From assembly GCA_028583405.1 (NCBI GenBank), contig CM053263.1:3386715-3450714 (forward strand): DNA of 64,000 nucleotides, in the 5' to 3' direction. Source of the DNA: Pogonophryne albipinna. Lineage: Eukaryota > Chordata > Actinopteri > Perciformes > Artedidraconidae. The notes beneath the pieces are model-generated. The model saw only the letters and a program-made list of their open reading frames with translations, did no database searches and was not told the DNA's origin. Of this stretch, positions 1 to 12,670 are shown piece by piece. Every line of letters starts with the position of its first letter. The first letter of the stretch is position 1. The position numbers and the translations under genes were made by a program.

Positions 1-606
1 TCATATGGGGCGGCCCTTTTTACGTGTGTAATTTGAGGATTTTTCTTTTTCTAAATCTGATTTAAGTCTCAAAGGATTATCCTGCTCTGCCTTGAATGTC
101 TAACAAGCAGGATTTGAATACAATCAAAATCTTCTTTAACAGTTGAAAAGGGCTATAAATGACCGCATACTCTAAATAAAATGCTGACTGCCACCAGTGA
201 GACATTTCTATATAAGGACGGGAACCTCCCACGCAATATAGCAGTAACAGGAAGTTAGACTTTACAGTGTCATGCAGTGAATTAATACTGGAAATGTTAT
301 ACAATATCTTAAATGCAGAAAGCAACACAGTGCATGCATAAAGATTACATTCAACCACAAAAAGCAAAATGAACAAAGGCATGCATGCACACCAGATCTC
401 AACTGATAGACCAACATTAGTGAGACCCAAAAATAAAGAGATAATACATTCACCAAAATTAAGGTTAGACACATGCAGCATTTCAATAAAGACACAGCTA
501 GATGTTATACGCAATACATGCAAGCAAAATAAACCACAACCAGACACTCTAAAGTATGAAACATTCAGTAGGAAAAGAGTGACAGAGTGACATGTCTGTT
601 TTTTAC
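1..606 (-). other. pclo: pclo intron 7, 5' part (continues left of window)
   Basis: Intronic DNA following the splice donor of the coiled-coil exon (GAAG|GTAAAA on the minus strand, GT at 606-605). The reading frame stays open through much of it to position 77, but the protein there turns into a hydrophobic Cys/Leu/Phe-rich stretch unlike piccolo, so it is read-through. No repeat or gene is seen. Confidence 0.8.
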
Positions 607-2671
607 CTTCACTATCTGACATGGTGCCTTGAAGGTCATCCATCAGCACATAACCCCTACCCCTGGTTGGCTCTTCCCTGATAAGTTGCTGCTGCTGGGA
701 GTCCTCCAATGACAGGCAGGAACCAAACTGGTCCCTTGAATCTGCTGATATAGGTGGCAGAGGTCCCGCTGAGGCACGGGACATGCCCATTGGCTGCCCA
801 ACAGGGCTCAACGGACTCTCTTCTTCTGAGTTCTGGGCCACTATGGGTAATCGGCCACGGCCACTTTGTACAATGGGAAGGCTGGTAGGTTTGGTGCGGC
901 CAGAGGGGGTTTGATAGCTTGGTATATCTCCAGATGATTCCCCGTCCCCTTTGAGCCTCAGTGAAGAGCTGGAAGGGTCTCTTTTGAGAGACAAGTCCAA
1001 CCCATAGCAAGATGTGGGCCTGGATGAGGGTCTTGAGCGACTACCACTGGGATAGGCAGAGTCCAATCCTAAACTCTGGCCCAGGTTTAATGACCCAGCC
1101 AAGTTGGCACCCAAGGTGGACCCCAGGTATTTTTGTTGCTCTGCAATATTCTTACGAAGGCCAAAGGTGATCTCATCTTGAGAGAGCCGGCTGGCTCTTG
1201 CTGATGCACTGGTAGACCCAAGATAGTTATAGTCTGTCTCCAAGCCTCTGTTATCTGGAATAGAGGAATACTTGGAGGAGATCTTAGGTTCTATCAATGG
1301 AGTCTTGTGTTTTTGGTACAACATCGATGCCGGGAGTTGTTTAGCTGCTTGCTTCTCTAGAGTAAGTCGACTGATGCTGTACTTGTCTGTCTTTGGATAG
1401 TTTCTTTGGGAGTAACTAGAGACGCTCGAGCTTGGGGTATAGTAGTGCTGTGACAGCCCTGTCAGTTGTTCTAAGTTTTCTGTCCCACCTGTACTTCTCC
1501 TAAACTCTTGCTTGAGCTGTTGCTTTAGTAGTTTCAGTTCATAGGGTTCCTCCATTGTATCCTCTTCATCAGGGGTCTTTCCATAAGTATGGAGTCTAGA
1601 GGTGGATCCCAGATAGTCAGTAGACCCCAGATCTGCAGCACTCCTATGCAGAAGCTTCTCTGCTTTGGCCAGCTCCCTCTCCGCCAGACTGTAAGATGAA
1701 GACATACCTGTGGAGCCCTTAGCAAGTTCTGCAGCATCTTCTAGCAACATGTAACTCCTAGGTGTATGATGATCTACGTCGGTGTAATAGGAATCAGAGA
1801 CAGCTGACATTGGGCTACGTGCCATATTTCCCACATCCAACGCTCTGAGGTCAAGGTGGTTGCCATATTTGTCATACTTGACCCCCAGGAAAGCTGATGA
1901 TGTGGGATCAGGTTGGCGGCTAATGACTTCATATTTAGCTGCATCCAGCTCTGAGAGGAGGGCTGCTTGTCTAGCGGCTTTCTGCTGCAACAGAAGCATC
2001 TGGTGGTAACTCTGCTGCTGGGCGCTGGTGAGCGAGGGGACAGAGGAGTACAGAGAGTGAGATTGGTAGGACTGAGGAGTCTGGTAGAGAGACTGCTGGT
2101 ATTGGGTTTGATTGTATTGGTACTGGGAGTATTTTCCATACTCATGCTTGGTTTGAGGTGGGACAAACTCATCCAATTCGGCCTGGGGAGCTGTCCTGGG
2201 ACGTTCAAGACCATGACTTTCAATCTCAACATCTTCACTTCCAAGCCCACCTCTTGTCTCTCGGATGTTACTAACCTCACTGTCTGACATGTAGTCTCTA
2301 TCCTCAGCAACACTCTGTAAGTAGGCCCTTTCTCTCTTCTCTCTCTCCATCAGTAGGACATCTTTTCTACGATTAATGCCCATCTCCAAATACCTGAGCT
2401 TGGCATCAATCTCTTTCTCCTCCTCATCCAACTCTGCTTGTCTTTTCCTGAGTTTTGAAGACTCACGCTCCACTAGATTCAGCTCACGGTCAATATCTTG
2501 CAGTATCTTGGCACGTGCCATGTTGGAATTGCGGCACATTCTTCTGCGGGCCGAACCAGTGGTGTATGCTGTCTGACCAGTTGTTGTTGACTCATCCTCT
2601 GACGGTGGATTGGGAAGCGTCCTCTTCACCTTCTTTTGAGTGCCTGTTGGTGTGCTACCTGAGCTTTTCCC
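607..2671 (-). CDS. pclo: piccolo exon 7 (coiled-coil exon before the PDZ-coding exons)
   Basis: About residues 3524-4212 of piccolo, a scaffold of the presynaptic active-zone cytomatrix. The exon opens with a short Gly/Ser/Thr linker, then the conserved [15 protein letters not shown] and the highly charged helix [20 protein letters not shown] continuing with a run of E/K/R to about 90 residues in: a coiled coil. A Gln/Tyr-rich stretch follows (about 160-215 residues in), then conserved blocks such as [23 protein letters not shown] text, [19 protein letters not shown] and [20 protein letters not shown], all recognisable from vertebrate piccolo. The acceptor is TACAG at 2676-2672 and the donor GAAG|GTAAAA, so the exon starts in phase 0 and ends in phase 1 after MSDSEG. 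Open for 2,065 nt with no stop. The next exon (toward PDZ and C2 domains) is outside the window. Bassoon is the alternative, but the motif text fits piccolo better. Confidence 0.95.
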
Positions 2672-3930
2672 CTGTATGAAAAGTAAACAAAGAACGTATT
2701 AGGAATTCAGAATCAAAACATATTTCCTAATCCCCAGAATAAATTATTCAGCAGGTTATGTAGTCATTAACATGTAAAAAATAATTTCTCTGAACGGAAT
2801 GCCATGTAAAATTAATATTATTGACAGATTAACATATTATTGCTGTTTTTATTCACGATCTCAGTTGTCTCAAAGGGAAAAAAGGGCATACATTCTAATG
2901 TCTGTATAATGTTAATATAAATTAACGACACTAAATAAGGATATAGACTAGAAAATGTGAAGTGTAAGAAAGTTTATTGAAATACACCCATTTTTGCACC
3001 TTTTGTGCCTTCCAGTAAGATATGTATTCCTGCCCATAAATGTTACCCACAATCTCACTAAATTTCACATACAACGTTTGGTTTGAAAAAATAAGTAATT
3101 TATTCACACTAAGCCTCTGTGGATCTCTGACAGCTCAGCATTTTCCTGCAAGCTCAGCTCATTTCCCATCCTTTTATGTATGAGATTCTCAACATTGAAT
3201 TGCCCAGGCAGAAAACTGACTTCCATGATGGCCAGGAGCACCATAAAAAAAAGTGATTATGTGCAACCTATTTAGTTGTTCCTTTTACTTTCACATTCAG
3301 TGTTTAAGCTTTTACATATAGTACACTTCGCAATGTGCAAGATGGAACCAGCAGCATTGTATAACATTAGGATCAATTAATGGAGCGTTTTCTGCTATCT
3401 CTGCTAGAAAAATACTCTATTATTAAGGAGTCAGCAATCTGGGTGAATCAACTCTTCTAAGACCAGCTGTGTGGTGAACAAAATGTCATACAGTATGGTG
3501 TGCAAGTTTCTTCATGCAAACATGAAAAGAACATGCAAACTCTCGCCACGGGGCAAAATAGATATAACCACTGAGCAATTATGTCACGAAGAATGGTCAT
3601 GACTAATGTTTAGTTTTACATGAGGAGTAATTTTAAACTGAATTATTCACAGAAATAATATTTTAATAACTATAAGATGATGTGTGAGTGAAAACATATG
3701 TTACTGTTAGGAGATGACATGTATTTAAATGAAAAGGTGAATCAAAGTTGCAATATGAGAAGCATTACAAACCAAAGCAAAGGACAAACACTGCCTTCAT
3801 TGGAGCTGCTACCAGGATATTTTATTAACCAAAAGAACACTTCAGACACAATTAAAATGTGTCTTTTTGTTAGCCAGCACTTGTTTCGTCTTATATTTAT
3901 GTTACTTTAAGTTATACGTTCAATACTCAC
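2672..3930 (-). other. pclo: pclo intron 6
   Basis: 1,259-bp intron with donor ACT|GTGAGT at 3930 and acceptor TACAG at 2672. It is AT-rich. I see no repeat, RNA gene or further exon. Confidence 0.85.
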
Positions 3931-5435
3931 AGTGTAGCTATCCCCAGAGGTTCCCCTTTCTTCTCCTGTTGGGCTCACAGGCGGGTCAGACATGGATCTC
4001 TGCATGCCTTTTTGTCCCCTGGGACTTGCTGGATCTGGACTCCTCTTTAGGTTTTGTGGGCTTGTATCACCCAGTTTTTTCTCATAGGACACAAACTCAA
4101 GGGATTTGCTAGGGGATATACAGGGAGATATTGGGGAATAGAGTACGTTGGCAGATTTAGAAGGTGCTAGTGTGGAGGAATCAACTTTGAGGTTAGAAGA
4201 CTGGCCTATTTCTAAGGGGGTAGGTCGTTTCTTAGGTGAGGTCCTTTCAGAGTCAGACAGCTCCATCCTGGTGTCCATTATAATGTTCCCCTCAGAATCT
4301 GTTTGTATAGAAATCTCAGTGTGGGCTTTAAAAGACATATCTGACTGCCCACCCCTATCACCCCTGGCAGTGCGTGGCCGGCTTTGACGGTTTCTGGTCT
4401 CAGCCTCCCATTCGTCTTGATCTTCATCATCAGTCTGCACACAACTGTCAACACTCTTTTTAGCACTCCTCTTTTTTCTACCTGCAGTGTAAGCTTTACT
4501 AACTATCTCATCCTCATCATCTGTCTGGCACCCACTATCCGTGATCTTTCGAGACAGCACTGTGCCATCAGGTCCCAAAACAACTGCCTCCTGCACACCG
4601 TGACCGGGCATGTCCCCACCTGGGTACATCTGACGAAGCTTTTGCTCTTCCAGCTGCATGCGCAGTTGCTCTTGGAGTCTTTGAATCTGCTCAAGCTGCT
4701 GCTGTTGCTGGGCATATGTTTCTTTCTGCATCATAAGGTGGGCCTGTCTTTCGTCCTCTTGTTGGTTCAGGATATGCTGCTTCATGGACTGCAGCTCCTC
4801 CAGTTCCTTCTGCACCAAGACCTGTTCGTGCTCTCGGAATCGCTGAATCTCCAGGCGCTCCCACTCTAATTCTTCAGCCAGGCGCTGTTGCTTCAGTTTC
4901 TCCATCTCTAGCCTCTCACGCTCTGCCTGATACTGGCCATCCCCAGGAACCATGGGTGAAGACAGAGCTTCCAGTGAAGCCGCTATTGCTTCTAGCGATG
5001 CATCAGTGTAAGTGTCAAGGGATAAGGAAGCTGGTAATGTGGTGACACCAGCAATGCTACCCCTTCTTGAGATCTCTAGATTAAGTGGGGCATCTCCTTG
5101 TTCTTCTGTTGCAGTAATGGAGATAGTCGACAGGAAACTGTGGGATCTTGTAAGTGGCAAGTTCTGGAGGTTGGACAGGGAGGGCATTGTGTCACTGGTA
5201 TGCATACCTGACAGAGAGTTGTATGATGTGCTAAAGATGGACCCAGGTTGGTTGGTAATGGCATACGTTGATGGGATTGGTGCTGCAACAGAGGAATAGA
5301 CCACGCCATTTGATGACCTCAAGACACTGCTTGTACCAAAGAGTGTACCAACAGCACTTGTGACTCTGGTCTGGGAATATGGTGGAATTGTCATTCCTGC
5401 ATAAGCCCCTTTCTTGGAGTAGTCAACAGCTTCAC
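3931..5435 (-). CDS. pclo: piccolo exon 6 (central Gln/Glu coiled-coil exon)
   Basis: About residues 3022-3523. It starts with GEAVDYSKKGAYAG, joining in phase 1 to the end of exon 5 (acceptor GACAG at 5440-5436). It contains the conserved VLRSSNGVVYSSVA and TNQPGSIFSTSYNSLSG blocks, then a long heptad-like Glu/Gln coiled coil (ERERLEMEKLKQQRLAEELE through QQQQLEQIQRLQEQLRMQLE). After that come two CQTDDEDE/VQTDDEDQDEW motifs and a third, SIQTDSEG. The C-terminal Ser/Pro-rich part has KKRPTPLEIG, NVLYSPISP and MQRSMSDPPVSP. The coiled coil in this part of piccolo/bassoon is known to bind CAST/ELKS proteins; the assignment here is by homology. The 1,505-nt exon ends in phase 0 at ACT|GTGAGT. 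No frameshift is seen. Confidence 0.95.
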
Positions 5436-5764
5436 CTGTCAAAAGTCAAAAATATCAGTTGAGTCCAAATAATGCAGACTTATTCAATGATGAAGCAAGC
5501 CATGCTTTATCCAATTAATGGGGAAAAAATGGGGGAAAAAATCCAATGTTTGGAAGTGCAACAAGTAAACAAGATCACAGCATGCAGGCCATGCAACAAA
5601 AATCTATGGTGAAAGGGCAAAAATAAAAAGGAAAAAAAAGATGAATTTCCATGCAAGACAAAAAGAAAATCATAACAAACAAAATAATGTCTTTTAGCCA
5701 TAAATGAGTTGAGGTAGTTCAAATTGACATTTAAGTGACAGGTCAGCAATGTCACTCCACTGAC
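5436..5764 (-). other. pclo: pclo intron 5
   Basis: 329-bp intron, donor GCAG|GTCAGT at 5764 and acceptor TGACAG at 5436. The frame of the preceding exon runs on into the intron to a stop at 5694, but the phase-1 donor joins to the matching phase of exon 6. Nothing else seen. Confidence 0.85.
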
Positions 5765-8700
5765 CTGCATCAGAAATCTTTGCCGAGGTAAGATCTACTG
5801 CACCCTCTGTTGTACCACTGAAATTATAGCTGTTCTTACTTTTGTAAAAGAACAGACCAGCTTCTGCTAAGTTTGTCTCGGACATTGAAGGTTTAATTCC
5901 ACCAAAACCTCTCATGCTGTAAGGTGATCTGTCATACTGGTAATGGTCATCCCGATATCCAAAACGATCTTCAGGTAGAGGTGTGGTAGGTTGTTGAGAA
6001 GTGCAGCTTCCTGCAAATGGGATTTGGAACATGACATCACAGCATACTGCTTTTTTTCCTGCAGTCAGATCCACTGGTTTGCCGTCATCATCTGTGATTA
6101 CAGCTGTGACCATCTCTGCAGAAGCAGCATCCATTGATACCATAGTGTTGAATGGTTTAGTTGTGCTTAGGTCAACAGCTCCTGCCACTGTGGTTGTTCC
6201 CGTAGTTAATCCATTTGCAGCACAACTCGCTATATAAGTGGGTGCAATAGTGACAGGGGGGGTCTGGAAAGTTCCTCCACCTGTACTTGATCCAACTGAT
6301 AGGTTAATAGGAATCTCTGTGCCAACATTAGTGGAGGGCTGATAATCAATTGGCCGATATATAATTTGAGAAACAGGCTCAAAAGCTTTGACTTTTGTTA
6401 GCTCGAGAGGACCTGAAGATACTAGAGAGGTGTCTACTTTGTCACATTGCTGGATTGTGGCAGCACAGGTCACAATGGTGATACTATCAGTCACTATAGA
6501 AACAGTGGATGATTCAGCACTAAGGTTGACTACAGGTGACTGCACTGCACTGTTTTGGCGACTGATTTCAGTTGGAAAGGTCTGACGTCTTGAGTCTGGG
6601 CCAGCAGATAGATCCACACCATTCATATCTGAAGCTTGATCAACCTTAACAGTCCTAAGATCCACCACCTCAAAGGGTTGGACAGCCTGTCCATTTTGTG
6701 CTGGCAATTGGGGCTTAGGTTTCTCCATTGAGATTGGGACACCATTTGCCCTTGGAGCTGGTACTGGTGGTGTTGTCCTTTCATGAACAACAGAGACAGT
6801 GGTCCTTTGGACTTCGGTGGTGACTACTTGAGAGATCAGGTTAGGCATAACCACAGGTGGCTGTGCTGAGGCAGATATAGCCTCAATTATGTGACAAGAA
6901 CTAGATACATGTTTTTCTGGGCCACAAATCTCTTGACTTTCAATGGATTCTGTGAATCGGGTATATGCCAGAGGCACCCTGTTTGTTTGAGGAGGGGTTG
7001 GTTGTTGATGCTGCGGTGGATTTGAATGATGTTGAGGCTGTGCTTGGTGATAACTTTGGGGCTGAGCTTGGTGTGAAGGGGATGCTGGGCCAGGGCTAGA
7101 AGGAGCCATAGTGGAAATACCTTCTACAGGAGAGCTAGGCTGAGATGGCAGTGTAATAACTACATATGTGTCACGTAGATTCCTGGTGTATCTTGGAGAA
7201 GAAGGTGACTTTGGTGAGGGGTGGAACTGCTTACTCTCAGAAGAAGGGCTCAAATTTATAGCAGTCATTTCAGTAGGACCAGTGGGAAGTACAGAGGGTC
7301 TGGATGGATGTGGGGCATGGGCAGGTGAAGAAGGCTGTGAGCCAGGCTTTGGTGCAATAGGTGGTTTGACACTATGTCCTGGTGAATGAATGGATGGCTT
7401 TGGGGCAACAGGGGGAGGAACATGAGGCTTGTACATTGGTGTTACTGCTTGTCTTGTAGGAGGTCCTTGGGCTGCAGTCACTGCCCCTATCTCTGGCCTC
7501 ATTGGAGTTGCTGAAGCCTGAGGTGGAAGTGGAACTGGGGCTTTCCTTGGAAAAACTGTAGGTTTTGGTGGTGTTGGAGGAGGCAGTGGTGGTGGAACAG
7601 GTACTTCTGCTTTTTCCTGAGAATTAGCCCTACACAGGACACTTGGCTTGGGGGGTAGAGGTGGGGCAGTAGAGACTACGCTAGGAATACTCGGTGTGTA
7701 CTGTGGGACTGTGGGCAGGGGTGAAATACTGGCAATTACAGTGGCTGATGTTTTTGGGAGTGCACTGGATAAGTCAACAACATCATCCTGTGATTCAGCA
7801 ATTGTGGTTTGAGGTTGTTGATCTGATGTGGATGATTGGGGCCACTCGGACACTGTTACAGGGTCAGTTTCCATAGCTGATGTTGTGCCTGATACTGCAG
7901 TTGTACCTTTTTCCTTTTGTATCATACTCTCATCATCAGAAGACAATTCTCCTGAAGAGCATTGCGTCACCCTTAAGTCTGGAATGGGATGGAGTGCCTT
8001 TCTATAAGCAGTGGCTTCCACTTCTGGATCCTGCTGAGTTGGACTTGTTCCAGGAGTCAGCACTTTTTTCATTAGCTCTTCATAGGCAGTTTCAGCATCC
8101 AACAATGGCTTCCCATCTACGCCTAAGGTTACTTCGCTGCTTTTGGAGAATGTATTCTCAGCAGGTTGCAACACAATTTCTGGATTAGTGTTTTCCTTTT
8201 TTGGCTGAATTTTTTCATATTCTTGCTCCAGCTTCATGAATTCCTGCCTCTTTTTAATCATGTCTTCATAAACTTCATCTGGTGATCTCAGTGGTTTGGG
8301 CTGAGAAGGAACAACAATCTTTTCTGGCTCCCTAAGGTCAGTTGTTGAATTGTCAATAAGTGAATCATAAGCATAGTCTTCTATAAGCATGCCTCCATAA
8401 ATGGACTCTTTTCCGGGTTGAATCTCACCTTGCTCAAGTGTTGGAGACTTCGCCCTTAGCATTATTTCCTCGTAAGCCTCATCAGCAGATTTGAGAGATT
8501 TGTTCTTCGATTTATCATCTGAAGGGGAGTGAAGAGATACTGATAGAGGCAGTTGATATGTTTTCTGAACTGCTGCAATCTTTGAGGGATGGATTTCAAA
8601 TCCTTCAGAGTCTGATTCAATACTGGGCGAGAAATCTGAGCAAGATGATCGCCTGATTTCCTCCATCTCAGCCTCTTGCCTCAGTTCTTCTGTTGGTGAG

Positions 8701-9824
8701 GCATCTTCAATGGGGGAAAGGTTGCTTGGTGGCGTCTTTGGACGCTCTCGCCTCCTCTGGGCACGAATCTCTTCCTTGTCTTTCTTAGATTTCTTCCCAG
8801 AGCCCTTCTGCTTTTCTTGCTCTCTGAGTAGCTCCTCTTCTTCCCGTAACTCTTCTTCCTCAGAAGAGTCTTCAATAGTTGGTAGCACTTGACCAGGTTG
8901 TCTGTGTTTGGCTTTCCTGTGTTGTTTACCCTCACCAGAACGGATATGGCTTGGACTACTGTCACTGTCTTCATCCAGTGATGAAATGGATGTTGGGGAT
9001 GTCCCAGGAGTGAAGCTGGAAGCATGTAGACTGGACGACCCTTCACCTCTAGATCGATCATCCGGAGAGTCTGTAAGGCTTTCCATTTCAGGCTCTCCAT
9101 CGTTAGGTATACGTATTGGGCTGCTGGTAGAATTCAGCTCCATAGTTTGGAATTGGCGAACTCCAGTACCACTCTGAGACTCTTTTTGTTCTTGTCCCAC
9201 CTCTTTGTCTATATCAGGTTTATCGAACGAGCCATGGAGTTGTTTATCTTCTTCATCATCTGGACTTATAGTGCTTTTCTTGGTAAGTCTTCTGTTTTTT
9301 CCTGATGAACTCCGCTCTACTGCCTCCATTGTCTTCTTCTCCATTTGCTTCTTCTCATGATCTCTGATCTTACGCTGGATCAGGTTTTCCTCATCAGACG
9401 GGGAAGCATCTTCATTCTCACTCATTTCGATGATCTGTTTTCGAATAAAGTCCTCATCATCCCCAGACATTGGGCTCTCCTTCCCATAGCTTTCACTGCT
9501 TTCATCCAGCGAATCTGCCCTGACATCCATGGGCACAAGAAGCTTTTTCTTTGTGGTGCCTTTGGCATTCTTATCAGAAAGTTCTCTGTCATCTTCTGAG
9601 CTTGGGGAGTCTAGTGAGAGAGGAAGCACCTCTAATTTACGTCTGGACTTTAAAGTGTCTGTTAGTTTCTCCTCATCATCATTTGGTTGTGTGTTTGCCT
9701 TTGCCTCAAGAATTGGAAGGACTGAGCTTTCCAGCTTAGCTAGGTCTGATGGGCTGGTGGGACTGCTATCCATTGCAACCATATCCTTCCCTGCAGGCTC
9801 TTTCAAGGTCTCCAATGTTTTTAC
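5765..9824 (-). CDS. pclo: piccolo exon 5 (4-kb acidic and proline-rich central exon)
   Basis: About residues 1669-3022, a single 4,060-nt open exon. It begins VKTLETLKEPAG (acceptor CCAACAG). The first third is Ser/Glu/Asp/Lys-rich with many SPSDEE-like acidic phosphorylation-type clusters (for example DDRELSDKNAKG, SSSGKNRRLTKKS). The middle has repeated 'DE(A/V)YE(E/D)(I/L/M)' units (SADEAYEEIMLRAKSP, SPDEVYEDMIKKR, DAETAYEELMKKV). A poly-proline stretch (VPPPLPPPTPPKPTVFPRK, VAPKPS, IAPKPG, PVPAPRANG) offers candidate SH3 or profilin ligands. Toward the end are repeated VDLS/VDLT units (PVDLTAGKK, AVDLSTTKP, AVDLTSAKIS) and the strongly conserved FGYRDDHYQYDRSPYSMRG and MSETNLAEAGLFFYKSKN blocks. 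Ends in phase 1 at GCAG|GTCAGT. Codon use and openness show an intact gene. Confidence 0.95.
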
Positions 9825-9959
9825 CTGTTGGATTGAAAAAAGACGCCATTATGTTTTTCATAGAGATTATTGGTGTGTTAAAATCTGCAGAAATAAAACA
9901 GATGATGTACAAAGATAATAATGAATGATACCACTACTTGTGCTAAATACTATGGTCAC
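9825..9959 (-). other. pclo: pclo intron 4
   Basis: Short 135-bp intron between two long exons, donor GAG|GTGACC at 9959 and acceptor AACAG at 9825. Splicing is phase 0 to phase 0. Confidence 0.8.
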
Positions 9960-12434
9960 CTCAGCGACTGCATCTTCATCACTGGGCTTTCCCAGAGACT
10001 GGGTTACAGCCTCCTCTTTCTCCTCCACGTTAGTGTTCCCCTCCTTGGGTTCATTGTCATGCTCACTCACTAGAGACATTGGGATTGCAGGTTCTGCTAC
10101 AGGGGCTGTTGCTTCTGATGCAGATACACCTCCATTTTCTAAGTCTGTCTCTGAAGCTTCATCCTTCTTTGATTCTGCGTTCTTTCCTACGTTAGACTCT
10201 GCATTGCTATCTTTGTCACACACTGCGCTTGTCTCTGATACCTTCTCTGATTCCTGAATGTTGCCAGCAACAGCTTGTGACTCATCCTCTATTTTATCAG
10301 GTTTTTCTTCCACCTCTTTGATTGACACCTTTTGCTCTGCAACTTTCTCAAGTGGTTCATTATCACTCCCTGTCAGAGTCAACGTCTCTTTCTTTACTTC
10401 ATGTTGATTTTCAGCAATACTGTTTGTATTTTGAGATCCAGCTTCTGCCTCATCCTGAACAAGTTTCTCCTCACCGGCTACATCTCTGACTTCTGTCTCA
10501 CCAATGACAGCTGAGGATGACACCATCTCTACACTTTGCAATGATTCCTTGACATCGACATGTTCTATCTCTTTCCTGTCATCAGGAGTTGGGGGAACAG
10601 ATGCATCCACAACTTTCTCAGATGTATCACCAGCTTTTAAAACTGTATCTATAGCTGTTTGGATATGTTCAGCAGTAGTTGGAGCTGGCTCTCTTGCTAT
10701 TTCTCTTTCTCTCTTCTTTATTACATAACAAACATTTGTTGTTTCAGTAGAGGAAGGTGCTGGACTTGATTCAGCTTCATCAACTTTCTCAAGTGGTTTC
10801 TGGTCATTTGCTTTATCAACTGTTTCCTGTTCAACAGCCTCATTTACAAAAGTTTTCCCTTCATCATCTTTGACCTCAATAGCTTTCTCTGCTGCTGCAT
10901 TCTCCGGAACTCTGTCATCTTCAACGGCTTTGTCAGTATTCTCATTTACTGTCACCTCAACAGCTATCTCCTCAACAACTTCTTTTTCTACAGCTTTCTC
11001 CTCAATACTTTTTTCGTCAGCATTATCATTAACCGTTTCAATCGGAACTGTTGATTCCTCATCAGGAATCTTTTGCTTAGCTGTTTCTTCTTCTTCAATA
11101 TTAACTTTATCCACAACAACAATCTCCTCTTTTGTTTCCTCTTTGGTTTCTCCTTCAACTGGAGCAACAGAAGGTGACTTATCTGCTGGGACAAGTGCGG
11201 AAGGCTCCTCCTCTTTTTCTATGGGTTTAGTTTCCACTTTATTCGCCTCATTATTCTCCTCTGAAGCTAAGACAGGGTGAATGTTTTCTGACATCAGTGA
11301 AGGACTATCCGTTTCTACACATTTAGGTGGCAATTCTTGCAGTGTCTCGTCAGGTTTAGGGACCTCAACTTTGTCAGCAGGAGCTACATTTTCCTCAACC
11401 TCAACCACAGGTGGAGGAGCACTTTCTATCAGTAATTGCTTATCTTCTATAGGTTCTGCTTCTATTTGTATATCTTCATTTTTAACATCAGGTGCTATAC
11501 TGTCGGCTTCAGGGTTTGTGATGTCTGTTTGCTCCACATTAGAAGCTGATTCTACTGTATCTGGTGGAGTAGATGTAGTTTCATCTATAGGGGGTTCTTC
11601 ACTTGGCTTATCAAGTTCTACATTTGTTATTTTCTCCTCTTCTACATTTGTAGCTGAAGAATCTGGCTTTGGATCGACCTGAACAGGGCCTTCCTGTGAG
11701 ACTGCTTCTGGAATCAAGGCAGGTTTCGCCACAACTGAATTAGGTGTCACTTCTGGAAGAATATCTGTCAGGGGAGCTGCAGCCTCACTCGGGGCAATCT
11801 CAAGTTTTGGCTCTGTTTCTACCTCAGCAGGGACAGCTGTCTCATCTAAACTTGTATTAGTCACTCCATTTTGCACCTCACTTTCCACAGGAGGAGAAAA
11901 GTTCTCTGTCGCATTCTCAGAGCTACTCTGTATTTCACCTGCTGGGATTTCACTGACAGGTGAACTCTGTGCTTGTTGATCCACATTTGTCTCTGAGTTA
12001 GGAGGATCCTCTGCTGCATTATCAGAGCTAATCTGCTGTTGCTGAACTGCAGGGACACTCTCTGCTGCACTCTCTGAAACCGGACCTTGTTGTTCAGGCT
12101 GAACTACAAGCTCAGACACTGGTTCAGCTGCTAGTGGTTGTTCTTTTGACTGTGGTGCTTCCTGTTGGGTTTTATCAGGAGGAGGGGAGCTAACGGAAAG
12201 AGGGGCTTCAAGATCAGGTGTGGGAATGTTTTCAGGCAATACCTTGGTATCAGGAGCTGGTGGGGTTAGGTCTGCTGCTTCTACTACAGGTTTCCTATCT
12301 ACAGCAGCAGGGGCAGGGGTGGAGGAGGGAGCAGGTGTTTGCTTCTTTGGGGAAGCCATGTTTGGAGGTGGCACGTCTCCCAGCTGGCCAGACATGGCTC
12401 TCTGTGTCTGGCAGTTGAGGCAGAGCCATTCTTT
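9960..12434 (-). CDS. pclo: piccolo exon 4 (end of second zinc finger, then acidic low-complexity region)
   Basis: About residues 844-1668 (825 codons, phase 0 at both ends). The first residues [20 protein letters not shown] supply the last CxxC pair of the second piccolo/bassoon zinc finger whose other Cys pairs are in exon 3. The remaining 800 residues are strongly biased to Glu, Val, Ala, Pro, Thr, Lys and Asp with short degenerate repeats (EEIVVVDKVNIEEEE, KAVEKEVVEEIAVEV) and are presumably disordered. I recognise no domain there. The acceptor is TTACAG at 12440-12435, the donor GAG|GTGACC. The Met at 12395 is internal: the frame is open to the acceptor. The position between zinc finger and Pro-rich exon matches the fast-evolving linker of vertebrate piccolo. 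Confidence 0.93.
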
Positions 12435-12670
12435 CTGTAAGACAAAGATGAGAACACATTGTAAGTATTTAGGAATTCATTATGTTTGCTGCAATCATTT
12501 TTAACATTCAATTAGAACATAACCATTTATATGATGTTCTGAATAACACAAAATTACTTGACTTTCACAGTCATGTGAAACCAAATGTTTCCATGTAGTT
12601 AAAACGTCACTGTGACGAGGCACCAGTGCAAGGCATGCTATTTTAAGCTTTTACATGTATCGGACTTAAG

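Noticed and set aside
77..600. Extension of the piccolo coiled-coil frame to position 77
   Set aside because: The protein becomes hydrophobic and unlike piccolo directly after a good splice donor, so it is intron read-through.
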